NCBI GenBank assembly: GCA_002898855.1
Contig: BEIR01000015.1
Coordinates: 1-13,290 of the forward strand
Length of the DNA stretch: 13,290 nt
Origin: a bacterium HR41
Lineage (GTDB): Bacteria > Actinomycetota > Thermoleophilia > Solirubrobacterales > Thermoleophilaceae
Direction of reading: 5' to 3'
Of this stretch, positions 7,122 to 13,290 are shown piece by piece. A model generated the notes under the pieces. It was not told where the DNA came from, ran no database searches, and saw nothing but the letters and a program-made list of their open reading frames with translations. Each line of letters begins with the position of its first letter. Position 1 is the stretch's first letter. Both the position numbers and the translations under genes were made by a program.

Positions 7122-7907
7122 ATGGCTATCCCGGAACCGAGCTCGACCTCGACAGCCCTCGTAACCGGCGCCTCGAGCGGGATCGGGCGCGAGATCGCCC
7201 GCCTGCTCGCGCGACGCGGGCACCACGTCACCCTCGTCGCCCGCAACGAACAGCGCCTGCGCGAACTGCAAGCAGAGCTGGGTGGAGAGCAGCGGGCGAC
7301 CGTGCTCGTCTGCGACCTCGCCGATGCCGGCGAGCGCGACGAGGTCGCCCGGGCGGTGACGCGCACCGTCGACGTGCTCGTTAACAACGCCGGTTTCGGC
7401 ATCTACAAGCCGTTCGTCGAGAGCGACCGCCAGATGGAGCTCGCTCAGGTACGCGTGCTCGTCGAGGCCGTGGTCGATCTGACGGCGCGCTGGCTGCCGG
7501 GTATGGTCGAGCGCCGGCGCGGTTGCGTGATCAACGTCTCCTCGGTCTCCGCCTTCCAACCGCTGCCCGGTAACGCCGGCTACGCCGCCGCGAAAGCGCA
7601 CGTTTTGCTGTTCAGCGAGGCGCTTCACGCCGAAGTGAAAGAGCACGGCGTGACGGTGACCGCGGTCTGTCCCGGCCCTGTGCACACCGAGTTCCAGGAG
7701 CGCAACGGAGCCCACTTCGCCGACCGGCTGCCGCGCTTCGTGTGGCTCGACCCGGACCGCGTCGCGCGCGACGCCCTCGACGCCGCCGACGCCGGCCGGC
7801 GCACCGTGGTTCCAGGCGGCCCCCAGGTGCGCGCCGCGTTCGCTCCCAACCGCTACGTGCCCACCACCATCGCGCTGCCGATCGCCAGCCGGCTTATGCG
7901 CGGCTAG
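7122..7907 (+). CDS. Short-chain dehydrogenase/reductase (SDR), classical-type
   Basis: A 261-residue NAD(P)-dependent oxidoreductase with a Rossmann fold. The cofactor motif TGASSGIG is at 15-22, the NNAG motif at 88-91, and the active site is Ser141 (INVSSVSAF), Tyr154 and Lys158 (YAAAK). A basic residue after the second strand (LVARN) suggests NADP(H). The family's usual catalytic Asn in helix alpha-E is missing: the sequence reads VRVLVEAVVDLT, with Leu113 where Asn is expected. This may mark a subgroup with an altered proton relay. The PGPVHTEF segment after the active site is normal. The ATG at 7122 is chosen over an upstream in-frame TTG (7086) because homologous sequence starts near it and the promoter fits. 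The substrate cannot be deduced; lipid or aldehyde/ketone reduction is a guess from neighbours. The stop overlaps the convergent OsmC-family gene. Confidence 0.92.
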   Translation: MAIPEPSSTSTALVTGASSGIGREIARLLARRGHHVTLVARNEQRLRELQAELGGEQRATVLVCDLADAGERDEVARAVTRTVDVLVNNAGFGIYKPFVESDRQMELAQVRVLVEAVVDLTARWLPGMVERRRGCVINVSSVSAFQPLPGNAGYAAAKAHVLLFSEALHAEVKEHGVTVTAVCPGPVHTEFQERNGAHFADRLPRFVWLDPDRVARDALDAADAGRRTVVPGGPQVRAAFAPNRYVPTTIALPIASRLMRG

Positions 7908-8434
7908 ACACGCTCGACGCGTGTCGTCAACGCGATCGGGTTGGTGATGCAGTAGACACCCGGACAGCGCGCGTCGGCCAATGACTTGAGCTCGTCGACC
8001 GTGCTGTCGCTGGCGTCGCTCTCGATTGCCAGCGTCCACACCAGGTGCTCCACCGGCGGAGCGTCGGCGACACCGAGAGCGCGACGCTGATCGACCGTCG
8101 TTTCGACTCGTGCGCGCAACGCCCGCAGCTCGACGCCAGCGCGCGCCGCCTCGAGGGCGAACGTCATCGCATAGCAGGCGACCCCTCCCCACAAACAGTA
8201 GGCGACAGGGTTCGGCGCCGTCCCGCCACCGCCGAGCGCCGGCGGAAAGTCGGCCTCGAATCGCACGCGGGCGCCGGTGGGCAGCGGGATCTCGCCTACG
8301 AACTGCGGCGAGCCCTCGAAACGCCACTCGCCTCCGAGCTCGACCGGCAACCTCGCCGCCGCGGGATCGGCTGCGACCGCTGCTGCCGTCCTCTCGATCG
8401 CTTCCACGTCGACGTTGTTCACCTTCTTGCTCAT
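7904..8434 (-). CDS. OsmC family protein
   Basis: A 176-residue protein matching the OsmC/Ohr superfamily, soluble thiol proteins that reduce organic or fatty-acid hydroperoxides. The core helix pattern 'PNPVAYCLWGGVACYAMTF' (75-92) holds the first expected catalytic Cys, Cys87, and 'RCPGVYCITNPI' (156-167) the second, Cys157, in the usual CPV-like site before the last strand. Two further Cys, Cys80 and Cys162, lie close by and are not standard. The N-terminal 40 residues are more variable. The ATG at 8434 follows GGAGG by 6 bases. It lies 59 bp downstream of the MMPL gene on the same strand, so co-transcription is possible. Its stop shares CTAG (7904-7907) with the stop of the convergent SDR gene. 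Osmotic or peroxide control is not visible in the sequence. Confidence 0.88.
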   Translation of the reverse strand: MSKKVNNVDVEAIERTAAAVAADPAAARLPVELGGEWRFEGSPQFVGEIPLPTGARVRFEADFPPALGGGGTAPNPVAYCLWGGVACYAMTFALEAARAGVELRALRARVETTVDQRRALGVADAPPVEHLVWTLAIESDASDSTVDELKSLADARCPGVYCITNPIALTTRVERV

Positions 8435-8440
8435 CGTGTG

Positions 8441-8445
8441 CCTCC
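8441..8445 (-). promoter_or_regulatory. Ribosome binding site of the OsmC-family gene
   Basis: On the minus strand GGAGG ends 6 bases before ATG 8434, supporting that start and showing the gene can be translated independently of the MMPL gene upstream. Confidence 0.75.
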
Positions 8446-8493
8446 GGAGTTGTCGTCCGCGACGATCACTGGTGAGGGGCGATCACCGTGCGG

Positions 8494-10785
8494 CTAGCAT
8501 CGTCGCTCCGCTAGCACTCCGGCCGGCTTCGCCCCCGCACGGCCCGGCGCCTCGGCTTCGCCCGGTTGTTCGCCGGGCGTGCCGTGCCCGAAATGCACTT
8601 GCGGTAGCAGCCGATCTAGCCATCCTGGCACCCACCAGGCCCGCTCGCCGAGCAGCCGTAGCGCCACGGGCACCAGCAGCAGGCGTACGAGCAGCGCGTC
8701 GAGGAGCACAGCGATACCGAGGATCACGCCCATCTCCTTCGGCGGCAGCGGCCCGGAGAGCGCGAAGGTGAAGAACACAGCGACCATCACCGCGGCAGCT
8801 GCCAGGACCACACGGCCCGAGTGGGCGACGCCGCCGACCAGAGCTTCCCGTGCCGACTCGCCTCGCTCACGGTGCTCCCGCGCCGACGAGAGCAGGAACA
8901 CCGTGTAGTCCATCGCGATCGCGAACACCATCGCGAAGAAGAACACCGGCGCCCAGGCGTTCAAGAACCCCTGCGACTCGAAGCCCAGAAGCCCCTCGAA
9001 ACGTCCGTCCTGGAAAATCAGCTTCGCCGCCCCGAACGCTGCACCGGTGGCGAGCAGGTTGGTCGCCACACCTACAGCGGCGACCGCGGGGGCACGCAGA
9101 GCCACGAGGAGGAGCAGGAAACCGAGGGCCAGCACTACCGCGATCACCGGCAGCGTGCGCTCTGACAGGGCGCGCTCGAGGTCGCGGAACTCGGCCGCGG
9201 CACCGCCGACCTGGGCGCTCGGCGGGAGCGCCGCTCGGAGCTCGTCGATCGCGCGCTTTGCCGCGGCGCTCGAGGGGTCGGCGCTCGGAACCGCGTGGAA
9301 CATCACCAGGCTGCCGTCCCGCGAGCGAACGGCTCCGCTCACTGCGGCAACTCCCGGCGTCCTTCGCGCTGCCGAGACGGCCGCCGCCGCGTCGCGTGCG
9401 GGCACTACTACCTGCAGCGCGCCGGGGGCGCCAGCGCCGAAAGCGCCCTGGATAGTCTGGTAGCCGAGCCTGGATCCGTCGTCACGGGGAACGACGCGGA
9501 TCGACGGCATCCCCGTGGACAGGTCGAGCAGCGGCACGCATAGCAACACCAGCGCTACCAAAGCCGGCGTCCCGTACGCGAACGGTCGGCGCACCAACCG
9601 CTGGGCCCACGCTGCGAACCGTGGCGACCGGTGGCGACCGACGCTGACCCACGGTAGCGCGAAGCGATCGACGCGCGGACCGAGCCAGCCGAGCACCGCG
9701 GGCAAGAGCGTCAGCGACCCCGCCAGCACGAACACCACTGAGAGCATGATCCCGAGCGCCATCGAGCGGAACGCCGGGCTCGGCACGAGCAGCACCGCGC
9801 TCAGCGACACGAGCACCGTCAGCCCGCTGAAGAACACCGCCTTACCTGCGGTGTCCATCGTCTCGCCGACCGCTCGCAGTACGTCGTTGCGGGAGCGCGC
9901 CAGAGCACCGCGGAAGCGGTAGACGACGAAGAGCGCGTAGTCGATACCGAGCGCCAGTGAGAACATGAGGGCGAAGTTCATCGCCCAGATCGAGACGTCG
10001 GTGAGCTGCGTCGTGAGGAAGAGCAGACCGGCAGCCGCGATAAGACCGGCGATCGTCAGCATCAGTGGCAGGCCTGCGGCGACTACCGAACCGAACGCGA
10101 CGAGCAGGATCGCCAGGGTCACCGGCCACGACAGCAGCTCGGACTTCATCATCGCTGACTTGTTCGCTTCGTTGAAGTCCGACCACATCGCGGAGCTGCC
10201 CGTGGTGTAGACGCGCACCTCAGCGTCACCCAGCGCTCGCAGCCGCTTCTTCAGATCTGACGCGGCACGCACCATCTCGTCGGGCGCTGCACCAGCAAGC
10301 CCCTGCACGACAGCGGTCTGGCCGTCCGTGGAGAGCGTGAGACCGGGCAGCGGTGGAACCACGCCGGCGATACGGGCGTCACTGCGCAACGTGCGCGAGA
10401 CGGCGTCGACCACCCTGGCGAAGCGTCGGTCGCTGGCGGTCAGGCGCTTCGATGTGACGACGACCTGGAGGGCGCTTGAAGACGCTCCCGAGAACTGTCG
10501 GTCGAGCGTGTCGCGTGCGCGCACCGACTCCGACCCAACGGCGTACCAGCCCGCGCCCGACAGTGCGTGCTCGGCACGCGGCGCCAGGGTACCCAGCACC
10601 GCTACGACCAGGAGCCAGGCCCCGAAGACAAGTCGTCGCCTCCGCACCGCCCAGACCCCGAGTCGCCCGAACGGGCCGTGGCGCGAGTCTGCGCCCGCCG
10701 CCTCCTTGCCGGAGCCGCCGTCAAGGCCTCCCTGAGCGTGACTTCGCCCGTTCGTTCCTGCTCCCGCTCCGTGCGCTGTCTCCAA
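8494..10785 (-). CDS. MMPL/RND family transporter
   Basis: A 763-residue, 12-helix inner-membrane exporter driven by the proton gradient. MMPL proteins move lipids, glycolipids or drugs to the envelope. The order is TM1 (about 52-68), a periplasmic domain (70-215), TM2-6 (about 218-370), TM7 (about 406-420), a second periplasmic domain, then TM8-12 (about 545-715). The duplicated halves each keep the Asp-Tyr proton-relay pair: Asp282-Tyr283 in LGIDYALFVVYRFR and Asp626-Tyr627 in AMDYTVFLL. The start is TTG 10785, because AGGAGG ends 6 bases before it; a longer frame reaches TTG 10863 without such a site. This start leaves about 40 Gly/Ser-rich residues before 'FGRLGVWAVRRRR', the usual entry to TM1. 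The C-terminal 35 residues are a Pro/Gly/Ala tail. Substrate is unknown. An operator-like palindrome lies about 100 bp upstream. Confidence 0.93.
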   Translation of the reverse strand: METAHGAGAGTNGRSHAQGGLDGGSGKEAAGADSRHGPFGRLGVWAVRRRRLVFGAWLLVVAVLGTLAPRAEHALSGAGWYAVGSESVRARDTLDRQFSGASSSALQVVVTSKRLTASDRRFARVVDAVSRTLRSDARIAGVVPPLPGLTLSTDGQTAVVQGLAGAAPDEMVRAASDLKKRLRALGDAEVRVYTTGSSAMWSDFNEANKSAMMKSELLSWPVTLAILLVAFGSVVAAGLPLMLTIAGLIAAAGLLFLTTQLTDVSIWAMNFALMFSLALGIDYALFVVYRFRGALARSRNDVLRAVGETMDTAGKAVFFSGLTVLVSLSAVLLVPSPAFRSMALGIMLSVVFVLAGSLTLLPAVLGWLGPRVDRFALPWVSVGRHRSPRFAAWAQRLVRRPFAYGTPALVALVLLCVPLLDLSTGMPSIRVVPRDDGSRLGYQTIQGAFGAGAPGALQVVVPARDAAAAVSAARRTPGVAAVSGAVRSRDGSLVMFHAVPSADPSSAAAKRAIDELRAALPPSAQVGGAAAEFRDLERALSERTLPVIAVVLALGFLLLLVALRAPAVAAVGVATNLLATGAAFGAAKLIFQDGRFEGLLGFESQGFLNAWAPVFFFAMVFAIAMDYTVFLLSSAREHRERGESAREALVGGVAHSGRVVLAAAAVMVAVFFTFALSGPLPPKEMGVILGIAVLLDALLVRLLLVPVALRLLGERAWWVPGWLDRLLPQVHFGHGTPGEQPGEAEAPGRAGAKPAGVLAERRC

Positions 10786-10791
10786 CCTCGA

Positions 10792-10797
10792 CCTCCT
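10792..10797 (-). promoter_or_regulatory. Ribosome binding site fixing the MMPL TTG start
   Basis: A perfect AGGAGG on the minus strand ends 6 bases before TTG 10785. No equal site precedes the other possible starts, so it decides a start 26 codons shorter than the longest frame. Confidence 0.75.
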
Positions 10798-10884
10798 GGG
10801 GATCGCGATGGCCGTTGTGTGGCTGCTCTCGAAATGCCTGTGGCGACGGGACTGCCGCCCCAAGCAACCGACACCTACGCGCTA

Positions 10885-10908
10885 CTGTACCACTGTGCAG
10901 TAGTACAG
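10885..10908. promoter_or_regulatory. Operator-like palindrome between MMPL and SDR genes
   Basis: Arms CTGTAC-N-ACTG and CAGT-N-GTACAG flank a TG centre; 20 of 24 bases pair and only the N positions (C and A) and the centre break symmetry. The size and dyad form are typical of TetR-family operators, which often sit before MMPL genes. On the minus strand TACAGT (10889-10884) fits a TAnnnT -10 box inside the palindrome, so a bound repressor would block it. TACTGT on the plus strand (10883-10888) could serve the divergent SDR gene. No regulator gene lies in the window. Confidence 0.6.
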
Positions 10909-11032
10909 CGGTTACTTAGCCGATCCGGGCGAACCGTTTGCGCTCCCCCCTTCCCGTTCTCTTGGCGCTCCGCCCGAACTCGACCGGCAGGGCAAGTAGC
11001 TGCTCTCGCCGCACTGCGCACGCCGTGCTTAG

Positions 11033-11776
11033 ATGCGTCACGTGCAGAGCTCGTCGTCTTCCCGCCAGGAACAGACCGTTGCCTCGCCGCACGAGTCGCG
11101 GGTTTTGATCGTCACCGGGGCGTCCAGCGGCATCGGCGCCGCGACAGCGCGCGCCGCCGTTGCGGCGGGTTGGCGTGTGGCGCTCGCGGCACGCCGCCTC
11201 GCCCGGCTCGAGGAGCTCGTGCGCGAGCTCGGGAGCGAGCGGGCGCTCGCCGTTCGCTGTGACGTCACGCGCTTCGAAGAGCAACAAGAGCTCGTCGAGC
11301 GCACCCTCGCTGCGTTCGGCCGAATCGACGCTCTTTTCGCGAACGCTGGGTTCGGAGCCAAGCGCGGCTTCCTAGCCGAGACGCCCGAACACTGGCGGGC
11401 GATGGTCGAAACCAACGTGCTCGGCGTCGCCTTCTCGATCCGCGCCGTTCTCCCCCACTTTCTCGAGCGCGGCCGCGGTCACTTCTTGCTCACGAGCTCC
11501 GTCGCGGGACGCCGCGTCCTTCCCGGGTCGCTCTACTCGGCGACCAAGTTCGCCGTTACCGCGATCGGCGAGGCGCTCCGCCAAGAGGTTGCCGACACCG
11601 ACATCAAGGTCACGTTGATCGAGCCCGGAATGGTCGACACGCCGTTTTTCGACGAGCGACCGACCGCCGCGCTCGCGCCCGAGGACGTCGCGCGCTGCGT
11701 GCTTTTCGCGCTCGACCAACCGCCGCGCGTCGACCTCAACGAGATCCTTTTGCGGCCGATTCGCCAGCAGCTGTAG
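11033..11776 (+). CDS. Short-chain dehydrogenase/reductase (SDR), classical
   Basis: A 247-residue NAD(P)-dependent oxidoreductase with the complete classical active-site set: TGASSGIG (28-35), ANAGFG (103-108), Asn128 (ETNVLG), Ser155 (LTSSVAG), Tyr168 and Lys172 (YSATK), and the PGMVDTPF loop. Basic residues after strand 2 (LAARR) suggest NADP(H). It resembles the YdfG/serine-dehydrogenase-like branch that acts on small hydroxy or keto compounds, but the substrate is not fixed by sequence. The first 20 residues are Ser/Gln-rich and not part of the fold. No ribosome binding site precedes ATG 11033; GTG 11042 in the same frame is an alternative, three codons shorter. It is distinct from the SDR at 7122 in keeping the helix alpha-E Asn. 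It diverges from the MMPL gene across the palindrome and converges on the RlpA-like gene with 18 bp between stops. Confidence 0.92.
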   Translation: MRHVQSSSSSRQEQTVASPHESRVLIVTGASSGIGAATARAAVAAGWRVALAARRLARLEELVRELGSERALAVRCDVTRFEEQQELVERTLAAFGRIDALFANAGFGAKRGFLAETPEHWRAMVETNVLGVAFSIRAVLPHFLERGRGHFLLTSSVAGRRVLPGSLYSATKFAVTAIGEALRQEVADTDIKVTLIEPGMVDTPFFDERPTAALAPEDVARCVLFALDQPPRVDLNEILLRPIRQQL

Positions 11777-11794
11777 GGTCCCGGCGCGGCGCGG

Positions 11795-12778
11795 TCAGTG
11801 CGCCACCCAGACGGTTCCCGTCGAGCCGAACCCCAGGCGGTATTTGAGCCCGGCGGTCAGGTCCCACTCGCGCCCGGCGACGAAGGGACCGCGGTCGACG
11901 ACACGCGCGATCACCGTCCGCCGCCCGTAGCGGAAGGCGACGCGCGTCCCGCACGGCAGCCAGCGGTGGGCCACGCCGACCGTCGCCGGCGAGAGGCGAC
12001 CCCCGCACGCCAGCGCGCCGCCGTAGAGACCCGGGCCGTACCACGATGCTGACGCCGGTCGGTAGACGAAGATCCTGCCGAGGCTCCGGATCACGCGATA
12101 ACGGCGGCCCGGATAGAGCGCCTCGACGGCGATTCGTGCCCGCCAGATGCCGGCGCGCGCAAGGCGCGTCCGTAGCCGCAGCCGCCCGCCGCTCGCGACC
12201 CGTCTGCGGGCGAGCGTGCGCCAGCTTCCGGCCCTGCGGATCTGCAGGCGCACCACGAGCGGTGTCGACGAGCGGGCGCGCAACGCGGCAGCGAGCCCTC
12301 CCCCGAGGCGCAGGTGACGGCTGAGCACGCGCGCCGACACGCGCGGCAGCACGGCGACGGCGAGCGGCCGCGAGGTGGCACGAACGCTGCCGCCGGCGAG
12401 CGCGACCGCGCGCACCACGCCGCCGTGGCGCGCGCGCCAGCGCAACGAGAACTCGCCGCTTGGTGAGGGGCGCAGGACCGCCAACGGCCGAAAACGCGCA
12501 CGCGCGTTCGGCGCCAGCGCGACGACGACGAGTTCGGCTTTGCGCGCGCGTCCGCGAACGATCACTTCCCTTCCGAACGCCACCCGCTGTCGCGACAGCG
12601 CGAGAGTGATTGCGATGCCGTCAGCGCGGTGGTCGCGCGTGACCGAGGCGGCGAGCGGGCTGTTTTGTGTGTCGTCTGCCTGCGACGCGTAGGCGGTGCC
12701 GCCGACGCCCGCTAGCGCGAGCGCAAGCACGGCGAGCAGCGATCCACGCGCACCGGTCGTACCGGCGCTGGGGGACAC
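11795..12778 (-). CDS. Secreted RlpA-like double-psi beta-barrel cell-wall protein
   Basis: A 327-residue exported protein. The signal peptide is about 1-31 (core SLLAVLALALAGVGGTAYA, cut after AYA). Residues about 55-143 and 147-240 are two Arg/Val-rich Ig-like beta domains. Residues 243-325 are an RlpA-like double-psi beta-barrel starting at ASWYGPGLYGG. The residues that match the RlpA active site are His271 (VAHRWLPCGT) and Asp295 (ARVVDRGPF), with REWDLT following. RlpA proteins cut or bind peptidoglycan glycan strands in the envelope; lytic activity here is likely but not proven. Cys258 and Cys276 inside the barrel could form a disulfide. GTG 12778 follows AAGGAG by 7 bases. The gene sits directly behind a c-di-AMP riboswitch, a known arrangement for actinobacterial wall hydrolases such as RpfA, and this supports a wall-remodelling job. 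Confidence 0.88.
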   Translation of the reverse strand: MSPSAGTTGARGSLLAVLALALAGVGGTAYASQADDTQNSPLAASVTRDHRADGIAITLALSRQRVAFGREVIVRGRARKAELVVVALAPNARARFRPLAVLRPSPSGEFSLRWRARHGGVVRAVALAGGSVRATSRPLAVAVLPRVSARVLSRHLRLGGGLAAALRARSSTPLVVRLQIRRAGSWRTLARRRVASGGRLRLRTRLARAGIWRARIAVEALYPGRRYRVIRSLGRIFVYRPASASWYGPGLYGGALACGGRLSPATVGVAHRWLPCGTRVAFRYGRRTVIARVVDRGPFVAGREWDLTAGLKYRLGFGSTGTVWVAH

Positions 12779-12785
12779 GATCGGG

Positions 12786-12791
12786 CTCCTT
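12786..12791 (-). promoter_or_regulatory. Ribosome binding site of the RlpA-like gene
   Basis: AAGGAG on the minus strand ends 7 bases before GTG 12778 and lies just after the riboswitch 3' end, so riboswitch folding could affect access to it. Confidence 0.75.
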
Positions 12792-12797
12792 TCCCGG

Positions 12798-12985
12798 CCC
12801 CCGCCTACGGGGTTAGCTGACGGGCTCGCGCGGAGCGGCGTCCTTGCGCCGCGCTACAACCGGACCACCGGCCGATTCGCCCCTGCCCCCATCGCGCTAG
12901 CAAGCGCACTTGGCACTCGTGTGCACGCGAACGGGCGCTCTTGGTTCCCCCGCCCGCGAGCTCGGGGAGCTCGCGGCTCGGCAGG
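12798..12985 (-). promoter_or_regulatory. ydaO/yuaA-type c-di-AMP riboswitch
   Basis: Read 5' to 3' on the minus strand, this leader holds the conserved blocks of the family in order: GCCGAGCC (12982-12975) followed by GAGCTC-rich stem sequence, GGGGGAACC (12951-12943) inside a GGCG/CGCC stem, GGGGCGAATCGG (12883-12872), and finally GTCAGCTAACCCCGTAGGCG (12821-12802). The last block is close to the invariant 3' segment of ydaO riboswitches. The family binds cyclic di-AMP and usually turns expression off when the ligand is abundant; in actinobacteria it commonly precedes genes for wall hydrolases. The boundaries are approximate because P1 was not folded. I see no separate terminator between it and the ribosome binding site, so control could act on translation or through a structure I cannot resolve. 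Confidence 0.87.
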
Positions 12986-13026
12986 GCCGCTTCTTCTTCT
13001 CTGCGTCCTTACACGACGGCCGCTGC

Positions 13027-13032
13027 AGGCTA
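13027..13032 (-). promoter_or_regulatory. Candidate -10 box of the RlpA-like gene
   Basis: TAGCCT on the minus strand fits TAnnnT. It would start transcription near 13020, about 35 bases before the riboswitch. The -35 position (ACACTG) is poor, which would fit a promoter needing an activator at the CRP-like site just upstream. Inference from spacing only. Confidence 0.35.
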
Positions 13033-13052
13033 GGGCGAGAAGCGCGAGCCAG

Positions 13053-13068
13053 TGTGACGTTGGTCACG
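13053..13068. promoter_or_regulatory. CRP/GlxR-like binding site
   Basis: TGTGA-CGTTGG-TCACG matches the CRP consensus TGTGA-N6-TCACA at nine of ten fixed positions, with GTGAC and GTCAC as perfect arms. It lies between the divergent RlpA-like and WS/DGAT genes. Its centre is about 40 bp upstream of the proposed start of the RlpA-like transcript, the classic class II activator position; relative to the WS/DGAT gene it is about 96 bp before the start codon. In Mycobacterium and Corynebacterium, CRP/GlxR proteins control rpf genes, a similar setting. Confidence 0.55.
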
Positions 13069-13140
13069 CAATCACGGACGCCGGGACCGAAAGGCGCTAG
13101 CGTTCGAGCGTCGGGGTGCAAACGGGGCAGCCGAAGAGGG

Positions 13141-13147
13141 AAGGAGG
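13141..13147 (+). promoter_or_regulatory. Ribosome binding site fixing the WS/DGAT TTG start
   Basis: AAGGAGG ends 9 bases before TTG 13157. The encoded sequence after this TTG starts exactly where the family's conserved N-terminus begins, so the two lines of evidence agree. Confidence 0.78.
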
Positions 13148-13156
13148 GCGCGGCAG

Positions 13157-13290
13157 TTGCGGGGCGAGCGCTTGAGCGGTCTCGACACCGCCTTTTTGCA
13201 GATCGAGAGCGAGAACGCCCACATGCACGTGGGTGTGGTCCTTACCTTCGCCGGTGACGCCCCCCGCTACGAAGAGCTTCTCTCGCTGCT
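13157..13290 (+). CDS. Wax ester synthase/diacylglycerol acyltransferase (WS/DGAT), N-terminal fragment
   Basis: The first 44 codons of a gene that runs off the window. The pattern RLSGLDTAFLQIES, then NAHMHVGVVLTF, matches the conserved N-terminus of bacterial WS/DGAT enzymes (usual form 'LSGLDxxFLxxExxxxHMHVG'). These membrane-associated enzymes join fatty acyl-CoA to a long-chain alcohol or to diacylglycerol, making wax ester or triacylglycerol stores. The catalytic HHxxxDG motif lies further downstream and is not in view, so activity cannot be judged. The TTG start is supported by the strong ribosome binding site. The gene diverges from the RlpA-like gene across a 378-bp region with the riboswitch and CRP-like site. 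With the P450 and SDR genes it suggests fatty-alcohol or alkane lipid metabolism, which is inference. Confidence 0.87.
   Translation, partial: MRGERLSGLDTAFLQIESENAHMHVGVVLTFAGDAPRYEELLSL

Noticed and set aside
8435..8493. Repeated CGATCAC and a GGTGA/TCACC hairpin between the OsmC-family and MMPL genes
   Set aside because: The stem is only 5 bp with a 7-base loop and the repeat is short; chance is likely in this base composition.
10864..11032. A tRNA, small RNA or small protein gene in the MMPL/SDR divergent region
   Set aside because: No cloverleaf signature, no conserved short frame with a ribosome binding site; only the palindrome stands out.
11777..11794. Terminator between the convergent SDR and RlpA-like genes
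   Set aside because: The 18 bases are GC-rich but form no hairpin with a T-run.
1..13290. CRISPR array, insertion sequence, phage or integrase elements
   Set aside because: No spaced repeats beyond the 17-bp duplication, no transposase or integrase protein, and base composition looks even across the window.

Overview
The DNA is strongly GC-rich, with G or C at most third codon positions, short gene spacing and many GTG or TTG starts. Together with a wax ester synthase/DGAT start, an MMPL exporter, a cytochrome P450 and a c-di-AMP riboswitch in front of a cell-wall protein gene, this points to a high-GC actinobacterium. The arginine-rich secreted proteins with Ig-like repeats and 'DRTPP' hinges resemble those of Thermoleophilia (Solirubrobacterales or Thermoleophilum type). 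The class assignment is inference from protein style, not from a search.

Layout: (1) 1-447: the last 73 codons of a P450 (+), convergent with a small DUF2905 membrane protein gene (-). (2) 448-7055: a leader with a perfect hairpin, then two large exported proteins on the + strand. The first is a 1125-residue protein with a lectin-like N-terminus and Ig-like repeats. The second, joined by a GTGA stop/start overlap, is a 965-residue subtilisin-family protease with propeptide, beta-rich C-terminal domains and an Arg-rich tail. (3) 7056-8434: a perfect 17-bp tandem duplication that supplies the apparent -35 of a leaderless promoter, a short-chain dehydrogenase/reductase (SDR) gene (+), and an OsmC-family gene (-) that overlaps it tail to tail by 4 bp. 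(4) 8494-11776: an MMPL/RND-type exporter gene (-) with an operator-like palindrome upstream, divergent from a second SDR gene (+). (5) 11795-13290: an RlpA-like double-psi beta-barrel cell-wall protein gene (-) behind a ydaO-type c-di-AMP riboswitch and a CRP-like site, divergent from the start of a wax ester synthase/diacylglycerol acyltransferase gene (+), cut by the window end.

How the genes may work together: two themes recur. One is envelope and extracellular work: the Ig-like protein, its coupled protease, the RlpA-like wall protein and the MMPL exporter. The other is lipid and redox chemistry: P450, two SDRs, OsmC and WS/DGAT. The best-supported regulation is the c-di-AMP riboswitch on the RlpA-like gene, with a CRP-like site placed about 40 bp upstream of its likely transcription start. 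The least explained item is the coupled Ig-like protein/subtilase pair. No RNA genes, CRISPR array or mobile element were seen.
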